Of a stretch of DNA of 47,885 bases, positions 6,562-14,039 are shown piece by piece. A program made the position numbers and the translations under genes. The first letter of the stretch is position 1; each line of letters begins with the position of its first letter. The stretch comes from Chloroflexota bacterium (lineage in GTDB: Bacteria; Chloroflexota; Anaerolineae; Promineifilales; Promineifilaceae), in assembly GCA_003696605.1 (NCBI GenBank), contig RFGV01000296.1, positions 1 through 47,885 on the forward strand, given 5' to 3'. Below the pieces are notes generated by a model that did no database searches, had not been told where the DNA came from, and saw nothing but the letters and a program-made list of their open reading frames with translations.

Positions 6562-8496
6562 TCAGCTATCGAATTCGCGCATAATTTCTTCCAGACTTGC
6601 TTGTGATCCCATTATAGTTACCCGATCACCTAATTGAAGACGGGTATATCCGTGTGTTATGAGCAATTGGTCGTCGCGACGTACAGAGAGGACGAGTGTG
6701 TCGAGTGGCAAGCGAAGATCGCGAAGCGTACGGCCGTTTAACATCGGATCCCGCAATTCCACTTCTACAATATCTTGTTCCGGCCGCATACCCAACAACA
6801 GAGACCCTGTGGATGGAGACCGCACCAGTCGCTCCATCAGGCTAATAACAGCACTATTCGGCTCTACCACAATAACATCCAGGTCTCGAAAACGGTCATA
6901 ATTGGCTGGATCATTGAGCCGCACAATCACAGTTTCAATACCAAATTTCTCATATACCAGTTCACAAATCTGATAATTTTCCTCATCTGACATCATGGCC
7001 ACAACGGCATCAGCATGAGCGGTATCCAATTTTTGTAATGATTCCAGGTCAATTGCCGGAATATTGATAATACGCAAATTTTCATCTGTATGGGCAAGTT
7101 CTGGTTGATAGGCAGGATCAAGGCAAGCCAGCTTCACCTGCCAGTCATGTGCCAAAAGATGTCTGGCTAAAGTCACAGCTTCCCCGCCAACGCCAAAGAT
7201 GATTGCATCGCGGATGCCGTCAAATTCGGCCGTTTCTCCCCGTGTGTGTCCTTCACCAGCCCGATTAATCGCATATTTCAGAAAAATCGGGCCAACAATT
7301 TCATTCAAAACCACCACAGCAATAATCATTGTCGCAAAATCATTTCCCAACTGAGGAAACTCACCTGCCACCTCTTTGGCCAACCCCAAGGCAACACCAG
7401 CCTGAGTAAGAAGCCCCATCCAATACAACCGACTATGTTGCACTGAGTCACCAGCCACCACACCACCAGCAAACGAGCCCGCAATAATAGCCACCAGACG
7501 TACCACAAACAACGCCAACGCAATCGGCCAGATAGTCAATAACACATCCAGCTTAAGCGATGCCCCTGTCAGCGTAAAGAAAGCCACATAAACAAACGGC
7601 CCCGTCTTGTGCAAAATATGGTCAAACTCAGTGCGGTAATTCGTAAAATTAGTTACCAAGAAACCGGTCAGCATGCAAACAAGCAACGGTTCTACAAAAA
7701 TTTCAAATGGCCAGGCATCATGAGAATAGGTTCTGAGCTGAGCTGACAGATAAAAAACAGAATAGCCAGCAAGCAAAATCAGAATTGCCTTAACAAAGTG
7801 GTTGGTATTCATAGCCAGTATAAGACGAAGAACGGCCGCTACCACAAACGCTGCCAATATCGCCAATACCAACTCCCCCAACAACAACAACACAAACCCC
7901 AAATTCAAACTGACCTGAGCCAGCAAAGCATCAACAGCCGAAGCACTCAGGGCAAACACCATAATGACGATCACATCCGTAATTACCGTCACACCCAACA
8001 CCACCTGAGTAAGAGGCCCTTTTGCCCGCAACTCACTCACCACGGCAATTGCCGAAGACGGTGAACGCGCGATCAAAATTGCCCCCGTCAGCATGGCTGT
8101 CGCTGTCACCAGCACAGCCGATTTCCCGGCAATAAACGGAATAGCATTTGCCAGCAAAAATACCGAACCGCCAACAAGAATAAACGTCAGCACAACCACG
8201 CCAGCCGCAATCCAACCAATACTCTTAAACTTCCCTTTCAGTTCTGACAAAAGCAACTCATTACCAGCAGCGAAGGCAATGAGCGCCAGAGAGACCCCAT
8301 CCACAAAATGCAACTGTTCAATTGCTTCTTTGCTAAAAAAGCCCAGCACAAACGGCCCGGCAATTAACCCTGCAAACAAATATCCTGTAATTTTGGGCAA
8401 TCGAATTTTGGCAAACAAATTGCCAATTTGGTTTGATGACAAGGCAATAACACAGAAGCCGGTAAGTAAAATAAATATTTCCTGGTAATTCTCCAT
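6562..8496 (-). CDS. CPA2-family cation:proton antiporter with C-terminal RCK (TrkA-N/TrkA-C) domains
   Basis: The 644-residue protein starts with a hydrophobic core of about twelve membrane helices typical of KefB/RosB-like antiporters, including LPKITGYLFAGLIAGPFVLG and ARSPSSAIAVVSELRAKGP. It then has a Rossmann-type RCK_N domain (IIFGVGGEAVTLARHLL) and an RCK_C domain ending in GDRVTIMGS. These domains gate K+ or Na+ efflux in answer to nucleotides. I chose the ATG at 8496 (MENYQEIF), where the membrane protein naturally begins. An upstream in-frame start at 8550 would add 18 polar residues. A weak GGAG lies 15 bases upstream. The gene follows on the same strand as the kinase fusion, with 23 bases between them, so they may be co-transcribed. 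Confidence 0.9.
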   Translation of the reverse strand: MENYQEIFILLTGFCVIALSSNQIGNLFAKIRLPKITGYLFAGLIAGPFVLGFFSKEAIEQLHFVDGVSLALIAFAAGNELLLSELKGKFKSIGWIAAGVVVLTFILVGGSVFLLANAIPFIAGKSAVLVTATAMLTGAILIARSPSSAIAVVSELRAKGPLTQVVLGVTVITDVIVIMVFALSASAVDALLAQVSLNLGFVLLLLGELVLAILAAFVVAAVLRLILAMNTNHFVKAILILLAGYSVFYLSAQLRTYSHDAWPFEIFVEPLLVCMLTGFLVTNFTNYRTEFDHILHKTGPFVYVAFFTLTGASLKLDVLLTIWPIALALFVVRLVAIIAGSFAGGVVAGDSVQHSRLYWMGLLTQAGVALGLAKEVAGEFPQLGNDFATMIIAVVVLNEIVGPIFLKYAINRAGEGHTRGETAEFDGIRDAIIFGVGGEAVTLARHLLAHDWQVKLACLDPAYQPELAHTDENLRIINIPAIDLESLQKLDTAHADAVVAMMSDEENYQICELVYEKFGIETVIVRLNDPANYDRFRDLDVIVVEPNSAVISLMERLVRSPSTGSLLLGMRPEQDIVEVELRDPMLNGRTLRDLRLPLDTLVLSVRRDDQLLITHGYTRLQLGDRVTIMGSQASLEEIMREFDS

Positions 8497-8722
8497 AACT
8501 AAGTTTTTCTCCACGATTATGCTTGTCTGACCACAAAGCCAGACTGCCATTTTCTATAAACTAAACTGGCCATATCTGAACGACATGGCTATTGATAGCC
8601 AATTTTATTCTCTGTGCAACTGTGTGTTCTCCCCGTAACTCTCTGTGTTTTACCTGAATATTTGCATTTTTCTACCCCAAACAATTTTCGGGAATTAGAT
8701 ATTAACCGGATAATATGGTGCA

Positions 8723-9979
8723 TTATTCAGGGGAAGCAAGAAGGTTTTTTACAATACGGCCGTCTTTCATGACCAACACAATATTTTCCGTCTGTTCCAA
8801 TGAACGAATATCCGCCAGCGGATCCGTCCGCACCACCACCACATCCGCCAACTTGCCCGGCGCCAACGTACCAACCCGATCTTGCCAGCCCAGGCACTCT
8901 GCAGCCACCTTTGTCGTTGCCACAATCGCATCCATTGGTGACATGCCCACTTTACACATCAAACCCAACTCTCGCAAGTTCGTCCCGTGTGGCATCACAC
9001 CCGCATCTGTCCCCATAGCAATTTTCACACCCGCTTTCCAGGCACGGGCAATACTCTCACTATGAATCTCAATCGTCTCCCGTGCCTTACGTACCCCCCA
9101 TTCTGGCATAGAACCAGTCGCTTCGGCAATTTCCACCACTGCCAGCGGCGCCAACAGCGTGGGCACAAGAAACGTCCCATGTTCCACCATCAACTCAATG
9201 GCCTCATCATCCAGATAAATACCATGCTCAATCGAATGAATACCGGCCCGCACGGCGTTTTTGATGCCTTCAGCCCCTTGCGCATGAGCCATCACCTTAA
9301 TCCCCCGACGATAGGCCGCTTCCTGAACAATAACGGCTAGCTCTTCTGGCGAAAATTGGGTGAATTCAGGATGGTCTGTGGGGCTAAGCACACCACCAGT
9401 ACTACATACTTTGATTACCTCTGCCCCGGCGCGTAATACTTCGCGTACTTTTTTGCGAACCTCGTCCACGCCATCACAACGGCCGTCTGGCCGCCCAGGA
9501 TGTGGCGGGAACAGGTTTATTTCTGCTCCAGATGGCAACCAGCCATCTCCATGTCCACCAGTAATGGTAAGCACACTAATACTGATTTGCATTCGCGGCC
9601 CCTCAATCAGCCCCTGTTCGACAGCCTGCTTCATGCCCAAATCAGCCCCACCAGCATCGCGCACACTGGTGATGCCCGCATTTAACGTACGCCGCATCTG
9701 GTCAATGGCCTGATAGAAGGGTAAGGAGAAGGGAGTGTTGATGGCCTTCATCAGGTTTACACCGTCAAAAAGCAGGTGCACGTGGGTATCTATTAAACCG
9801 GGCAGAATATACCCCCCCTGGGCATCTATCATTTCTACTGGTTCATTGGGGAGTGGTATATCTGCTTTGTGCCCCACTGCCTGAATTTTGTTTTCGCGAA
9901 CCAAGATGGCCGCTTGTGGTAGGGGATCCCCCCCATTTCCGTCAATTAATGTGCCATTGTGTATGAGCTGATACTTCAT
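8723..9979 (-). CDS. Metal-dependent amidohydrolase (imidazolonepropionase/prolidase-like)
   Basis: The 418-residue protein is a member of the amidohydrolase superfamily with a TIM-barrel metal site. Visible are DTHVHL with His66 and His68 (metal ligands), EVIKVCSTGG with the Lys that is usually carboxylated in this group, VMAHAQG and SIEHGIYLDDEAIELM with the later His ligands, and GTDAGVMPHGTN with the catalytic Asp. The end LADVVVVRTDPLADI is the normal beta-sandwich return. The closest functional group is the Xaa-Pro/Xaa-Arg dipeptidase and imidazolone-type hydrolases, but the substrate is not certain. The ATG at 9979 has AGGAAAG directly upstream, which decides against a longer start at 10009. 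It is divergent from the methyltransferase gene. Confidence 0.9.
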   Translation of the reverse strand: MKYQLIHNGTLIDGNGGDPLPQAAILVRENKIQAVGHKADIPLPNEPVEMIDAQGGYILPGLIDTHVHLLFDGVNLMKAINTPFSLPFYQAIDQMRRTLNAGITSVRDAGGADLGMKQAVEQGLIEGPRMQISISVLTITGGHGDGWLPSGAEINLFPPHPGRPDGRCDGVDEVRKKVREVLRAGAEVIKVCSTGGVLSPTDHPEFTQFSPEELAVIVQEAAYRRGIKVMAHAQGAEGIKNAVRAGIHSIEHGIYLDDEAIELMVEHGTFLVPTLLAPLAVVEIAEATGSMPEWGVRKARETIEIHSESIARAWKAGVKIAMGTDAGVMPHGTNLRELGLMCKVGMSPMDAIVATTKVAAECLGWQDRVGTLAPGKLADVVVVRTDPLADIRSLEQTENIVLVMKDGRIVKNLLASPE

Positions 9980-10077
9980 TTTCTTTCCTCTTTTTGCTGA
10001 AAGTTGCACAAAAAAACTGGAACAGGTAGTTTATCGGATGTTGTATAAAGAACAAAAAGCTGGAGCAATGTGAGAAA

Positions 10078-10962
10078 ATGTCTGAACAGTCAGAAGATAT
10101 TGCCAAACGGTTGCAAGCAGCATTATGGCGTATTTATCGTCGTCCAGAACGGCCGTTTCCCTGGACTCACAGCGGCAATCTACCCTGGAACGATCCTGCA
10201 TTCTCCGAGCGCATGTTACGAGAACACCTGGACGACAGCCACGGAGCTGCCTCACGCAACACAGCCGAGCGAACCCACCAACTTCGCTGGCTAATGGAAA
10301 AGCTGGCTATTGCGCCTGGCAAACATGTGTTGGATGTCACCTGTGGTCCAGGATTATACGCTGTACCTCTGGCACAACAGGGCATCACTGTAACCGGGGT
10401 AGATTTCAGCCCGGCAGCAATCGCTTACGCCCGTGATTTGGCCAAAGTGGAAGGGGTGGCCGACTTGTGCCAATTTATTGAAGCAGACATTCGTGATTAC
10501 GCACCGGAAACGGCCGTTTACGACGCTGCCCTCTTCCTCTACGGCCAACTTGCCGTCTTTCCCCGTCACCAGGCTCAAACCATCCTCACCCACCTCGCCC
10601 GCGCCCTCAAACCCGGCGGACGCCTTTGTGTGGAACTACTCAACCAGGAAAAAGTAGACAAAACCAACAGCAACTGGTGGTTCACCGACAATACTGGCTT
10701 ATGGGGAGACACCCCCTTTCTCCATCTTGGCGAACGATTCTGGCTAGAAACAGAAAAAATCTCCGTAGAACGTTACCTCATCCTCCATCTGGAAAGCGGC
10801 CAACTGGACGAAATCCATTTATGCGACCAGACTTACGCCGTCAGCGAAATGGAAGCCATGATGTATCAGGCCGGCTTCCAAAAAGTAACGGTCTATCCAG
10901 CATGGGATGGCTTACCTTTGTACGATGCAGATGAGTGGATTGTGTATGTAGCAACACGCTAG
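10078..10962 (+). CDS. Class I SAM-dependent methyltransferase
   Basis: The 294-residue protein has a clear Rossmann methyltransferase core. Motif I is VLDVTCGPGLYAVPLAQQG, followed by VTGVDFSPAAIAYAR (the acidic residue that binds the SAM ribose) and FIEADIRDY. A long N-terminal extension of about 85 residues precedes the core. The C-terminal part has LKPGGRLCVELL and then beta strands. The acceptor is unknown. Convergent with the YihY gene, whose end is 13 bases away. Two full AACGGCCGTT copies fall in the frame, giving Glu-Arg-Pro-Phe and Glu-Thr-Ala-Val peptides. Confidence 0.88.
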   Translation: MSEQSEDIAKRLQAALWRIYRRPERPFPWTHSGNLPWNDPAFSERMLREHLDDSHGAASRNTAERTHQLRWLMEKLAIAPGKHVLDVTCGPGLYAVPLAQQGITVTGVDFSPAAIAYARDLAKVEGVADLCQFIEADIRDYAPETAVYDAALFLYGQLAVFPRHQAQTILTHLARALKPGGRLCVELLNQEKVDKTNSNWWFTDNTGLWGDTPFLHLGERFWLETEKISVERYLILHLESGQLDEIHLCDQTYAVSEMEAMMYQAGFQKVTVYPAWDGLPLYDADEWIVYVATR

Positions 10963-10975
10963 CACCTGCTCCCAA

Positions 10976-11869
10976 TCAGCCATTGTCTTCCTGGGAATGC
11001 ACCTCACTTTCAGAAAGAATGCGCGAGCCATACCGATTAGCAAACACCTGGGTGAATTCTGCACCAAAAAGCAAAATTTGCGCCGAATAGTAAACCCAAA
11101 CAAGCAACACCACCAGAGAACCGGCTACCCCATAGACTGACCGCACACCAGTGAAACGCAAATAGAGACTGATGACATACCGACCGACACCTAGCAAAAC
11201 GGCCGTTACACTTGCCCCCAGCCAAACATCCCGCCACGCCACCTCTGCATCTGGCAAAATTTTGAACAAAATCGCCAGCAAAACAACCATCATGAGCAAG
11301 GGCAGCAGCCCCCCAGCCAAAGACCAAAGCGGTGTAAGAGGTGGCAACCAGTACGCCAGCCAATCTCGCAATGCTGCCAACACAGCACTGGCCGCCAACG
11401 TAAACACCAATAATAACCCTACAATAAAAACCATCAGAAACGACAGCAAACGGGTGCGTACAAATTGCCATACACCATGCCGTGGCGGCGGCTCTACATG
11501 CCAGATGGCATTAAGCGCCCGTTTGAGTTGACCAAACACACCAGACGCACCAAATAACAGGACAAGGCCACCAATAACAGTTGCCCAAATATTGGCCGAC
11601 GGCCGAAAAAGGTTTTGAGCGAGTAAATTTTGCAAGAAAACGGCCGTTTCTGGCCCAACAACACGCTCCAACTCCGCCAACAACCGCCCCTCTGCCGCCG
11701 CCGGACCAAACACCAGCCCCGCAACAGCCACAACCAGCACCAACAACGGCGAAAGCGCAAACAAAGTATAGTAAGCCAGGCCTGCCGCCAACATAGAAGC
11801 CTTGTCACGGCTAAAGGCAACGGCCGTTTCTCGCACCAACTCCCAAAAAATTCGCCAGCCCCGTCGCAA
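10976..11869 (-). CDS. YihY/BrkB-type inner membrane protein
   Basis: This 297-residue protein has about six membrane helices and the family's hallmark segment ASMLAAGLAYYTLFALSPLL near the N-terminus. Further family blocks are FGASGVFGQLKRALNAIW and YYSAQILLFGAEFTQVFANRYG near the C-terminus. The role of the family is unsettled: it was once called RNase BN in error and is also known as virulence factor BrkB. It appears to begin at a TTG (11869) placed four bases after the stop of the trans-sulfuration gene, with GGTGGT upstream. The two genes are therefore probably translated from one message. Three full palindrome copies lie inside. Confidence 0.88.
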   Translation of the reverse strand: MRRGWRIFWELVRETAVAFSRDKASMLAAGLAYYTLFALSPLLVLVVAVAGLVFGPAAAEGRLLAELERVVGPETAVFLQNLLAQNLFRPSANIWATVIGGLVLLFGASGVFGQLKRALNAIWHVEPPPRHGVWQFVRTRLLSFLMVFIVGLLLVFTLAASAVLAALRDWLAYWLPPLTPLWSLAGGLLPLLMMVVLLAILFKILPDAEVAWRDVWLGASVTAVLLGVGRYVISLYLRFTGVRSVYGVAGSLVVLLVWVYYSAQILLFGAEFTQVFANRYGSRILSESEVHSQEDNG

Positions 11870-11872
11870 TAC

Positions 11873-13036
11873 CTACACCACCTTCCCCAACGCCTGTCGC
11901 AAATCTGCAATCAAATCCTGCACATTCTCAATCCCCACCGAAATACGCACCAGTCCCGGATCCACCGCCAGCGGCGAATCGGCCACCGAAGCGTGCGTCA
12001 TCGGTGCAGGCAGCTCAATAAGCGACTCCACCCCACCCAGCGACTCCGCCAATGTAAACAACTTTGTTTCCCTGGCAACCACCCGGGCTGCGGCTTCACC
12101 ACCATGCAAAATAAAGGAAATCATGCCACCGGGCGCCTTCATTTGCCGCCGCGCCAATTCATGTTGCGGATGCGACTCCAGGCCAGGATAAATCACCTCA
12201 GCCACAGCAGGATGATCTGCCAAAAATTGAGCAATCTGCATCGCATTCTGGCAATGTTGCCGCATCCGTAACGCCAGAGTCTTAATGCCACGCAAAGTCA
12301 GAAAACAATCCATCGGCCCCGGCACAGCCCCAACAGCATTCTGCAAAAACTTGAGCTGTTCATAAACGGCCGTATCATTCAACACAATCGCCCCCCCAAC
12401 AACATCCGAATGACCACCAATATACTTGGTCGTACTATGCACCACAAAATCAGCCCCCAAAGACAACGGCCGTTGCAACACCGGCGACGCAAACGTATTA
12501 TCCACACCCAACCAGGCACCAGCCTCATGCGCCACATCAGCCAGCGCCGTAATATCACTAATACGCAACATCGGATTCGTGGGCGTCTCCAACCAAACCA
12601 GTTTTGTATTCGGTCGCATCGCTTCCCGAACGGCCGTTACATCCGTCGTATCCACAAAACTAAACGCCACCCCATACTTCTGCAACACCTTGTCAAACAA
12701 ACGGAACGTTCCCCCATACACATCATTCCCACAAACCACATGATCACCCGCGCCCAACAATCGCAACAACGTATCAATCGCCGCCATACCCGACGCAAAC
12801 GCCAGCGCATACTTCCCCCCCTCCAGCGCTGCCAGCGACGCCTGCAAAGCCGTCCGCGTCGGATTATCCGTCCGTGAATACTCATACCCCTTATGCACCG
12901 CCACATCTGCCTGAGCATACGTCGAAGTCTGGTAAATAGGCGTCATCACCGCCCCCGTTTGCGGGTCTGGCTCCACACCCGCATGCACAACCAGCGTCTC
13001 CAAATGCAATTCATTCTGCTCTTTCTGCTCTTTCAT
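11873..13036 (-). CDS. PLP-dependent trans-sulfuration enzyme (cystathionine gamma-synthase/lyase family)
   Basis: The 387-residue protein matches the Cys/Met metabolism PLP family: YEYSRTDNPTR (phosphate and substrate contacts), ALAFASGMAAID (cofactor-stacking loop), VWLETPTNPML, VDNTFASP, and the PLP-binding Lys204 in HSTTKYIGGHSD. These enzymes make or split cystathionine, or release thiol from methionine or homocysteine. Motifs alone do not separate gamma-synthase from gamma-lyase. The ATG at 13036 has GGGAG five bases upstream, so I prefer it to an upstream ATG at 13054. It leads the operon with the YihY gene. It faces a divergent DoxX gene across 273 bases that hold CRP-like half-sites. 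Confidence 0.92.
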   Translation of the reverse strand: MKEQKEQNELHLETLVVHAGVEPDPQTGAVMTPIYQTSTYAQADVAVHKGYEYSRTDNPTRTALQASLAALEGGKYALAFASGMAAIDTLLRLLGAGDHVVCGNDVYGGTFRLFDKVLQKYGVAFSFVDTTDVTAVREAMRPNTKLVWLETPTNPMLRISDITALADVAHEAGAWLGVDNTFASPVLQRPLSLGADFVVHSTTKYIGGHSDVVGGAIVLNDTAVYEQLKFLQNAVGAVPGPMDCFLTLRGIKTLALRMRQHCQNAMQIAQFLADHPAVAEVIYPGLESHPQHELARRQMKAPGGMISFILHGGEAAARVVARETKLFTLAESLGGVESLIELPAPMTHASVADSPLAVDPGLVRISVGIENVQDLIADLRQALGKVV

Positions 13037-13153
13037 TATCACTCCCGTACTCAATCATTCAATCTTGTCACTCAAATAAAACATCTGTTTGTTCTCATTA
13101 ACCAACATCTCTTGCAAATTGTAGTCCCTCTGCCACGCTTTGCCTACTAAATG

Positions 13154-13193
13154 TCACACCTGTATTGTGATTTATGTCACAATCACCTTGTGA
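13154..13193. promoter_or_regulatory. Array of four TGTGA/TCACA half-sites, CRP/FNR-type operator
   Basis: TCACA (13154), TGTGA (13166), TCACA (13177) and TGTGA (13189) alternate with steps of 12, 11 and 12 bases, close to one helical turn. The middle pair forms TGTGA-N6-TCACA (13166-13181), the exact consensus layout of a CRP-family dimer site. TGTCACAA/TTGTGACA (13175-13195) forms another perfect inverted repeat. The full site is centred about 66 bases before the likely transcription start of the DoxX gene, an activator-like position. Confidence 0.65.
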
Positions 13194-13203
13194 CAATCGT
13201 CAA

Positions 13204-13232
13204 TTACAAATGGACGCCCGTCCGCCTATAAT
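13204..13232 (+). promoter_or_regulatory. Candidate promoter of the DoxX gene
   Basis: A perfect -10 hexamer TATAAT stands at 13227-13232. The -35 position at 17 bases spacing (TTACAA, 13204-13209) is poor. A weak -35 next to upstream CRP-like half-sites is what an activator-dependent promoter looks like. Confidence 0.55.
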
Positions 13233-13309
13233 GCAGGTAGATTTGAAACACAGGGTAATGAATTAAAAATCAAACGGAAATCAGCTCGCTTTGCGAGAAG
13301 GAGAGTACC

Positions 13310-13903
13310 ATGAGTACCTTAAGAATCAAGAATCGCGTGATCACCGATCCGCCCGTTGCCGAATTTCTATTCAGCAACACCCGTAGCAGTTGGCTTTGGC
13401 TTCTTTTGCGTGTCTGGCTGGGCTACAAATGGATAGACGCAGCTTTGCACAAAATTGACAATCCGGCCTGGGTCCAGACAGGCGAAGCCCTCAAAGGATT
13501 CTGGATGGGTGCCGTACAGGTGCCAGAGCAGGGACGGCCTCCTATTGCATTTGACTGGTATCGCTCCTTCATTCAGTTCCTGCTGGATACAGAATCTTAT
13601 ACCTGGTTTGCCAAAGTTATTGCTTACGGTGAATTTTTGGTAGGGATTGCGTTGATTTTGGGTCTGTTTACAGGCATCGCAGCTTTCTTTGGCGGGTTCA
13701 TGAACTGGAACTTCATCATGGCCGGCGCAGCCAGCACAAATGGCCTGATGTTGGTAGTAGCCATGTTACTGATTCTGGCCTGGAAGGTTGCGGGGTACAT
13801 CGGACTGGATTACTTCCTCCTGCCTCGGTTGGGGACTCCGTGGCGGGTAAAGTCAGCGGCGGAAGTGGTTGAGCCGCCTACCAACAAGCTGGCTAGAGCC
13901 TAA
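13310..13903 (+). CDS. DoxX/DoxD-family membrane protein
   Basis: This 197-residue protein has four membrane segments with the DoxX pattern: SSWLWLLLRVWLGYKWIDAA, then AKVIAYGEFLVGIALILGL, then TGIAAFFGGFMNWNFIMAG, then a last helix before LGLDYF-like residues (here IGLDYFLLPRLG). Family members are small quinone-linked or redox-associated membrane proteins, and DoxD is part of archaeal thiosulfate:quinone oxidoreductase. Their role in most bacteria is unknown. A strong ribosome site GAAGGAGAG precedes the ATG. It is transcribed alone: a CRP-like operator and promoter lie upstream and a strong terminator follows 47 bases downstream. The control region suggests regulation by a CRP/FNR protein sensing redox or carbon state. 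Confidence 0.85.
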   Translation: MSTLRIKNRVITDPPVAEFLFSNTRSSWLWLLLRVWLGYKWIDAALHKIDNPAWVQTGEALKGFWMGAVQVPEQGRPPIAFDWYRSFIQFLLDTESYTWFAKVIAYGEFLVGIALILGLFTGIAAFFGGFMNWNFIMAGAASTNGLMLVVAMLLILAWKVAGYIGLDYFLLPRLGTPWRVKSAAEVVEPPTNKLARA

Positions 13904-13950
13904 CCTTTCTTCTCCTGTTTCTCCTTTCGTTGGCCGAAACGGCTAATCTG

Positions 13951-13990
13951 AAAAAGGGTGGTGCAAAAAGCACCGCCCTTTTTCGTTTTG
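13951..13990 (+). terminator. Rho-independent terminator after the DoxX gene
   Basis: AAAAAGGGTGGTGC (13951-13964) and GCACCGCCCTTTTT (13970-13983) form a 14-bp stem with one G-U pair and a five-base loop, ending in a T run. The A run on the left also makes it usable from the other strand. Confidence 0.85.
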
Positions 13991-14039
13991 GGGGCAGGGC
14001 TTTGCTTGCGTTTTGGTGGGAATGGGTACAATTGGCAAC

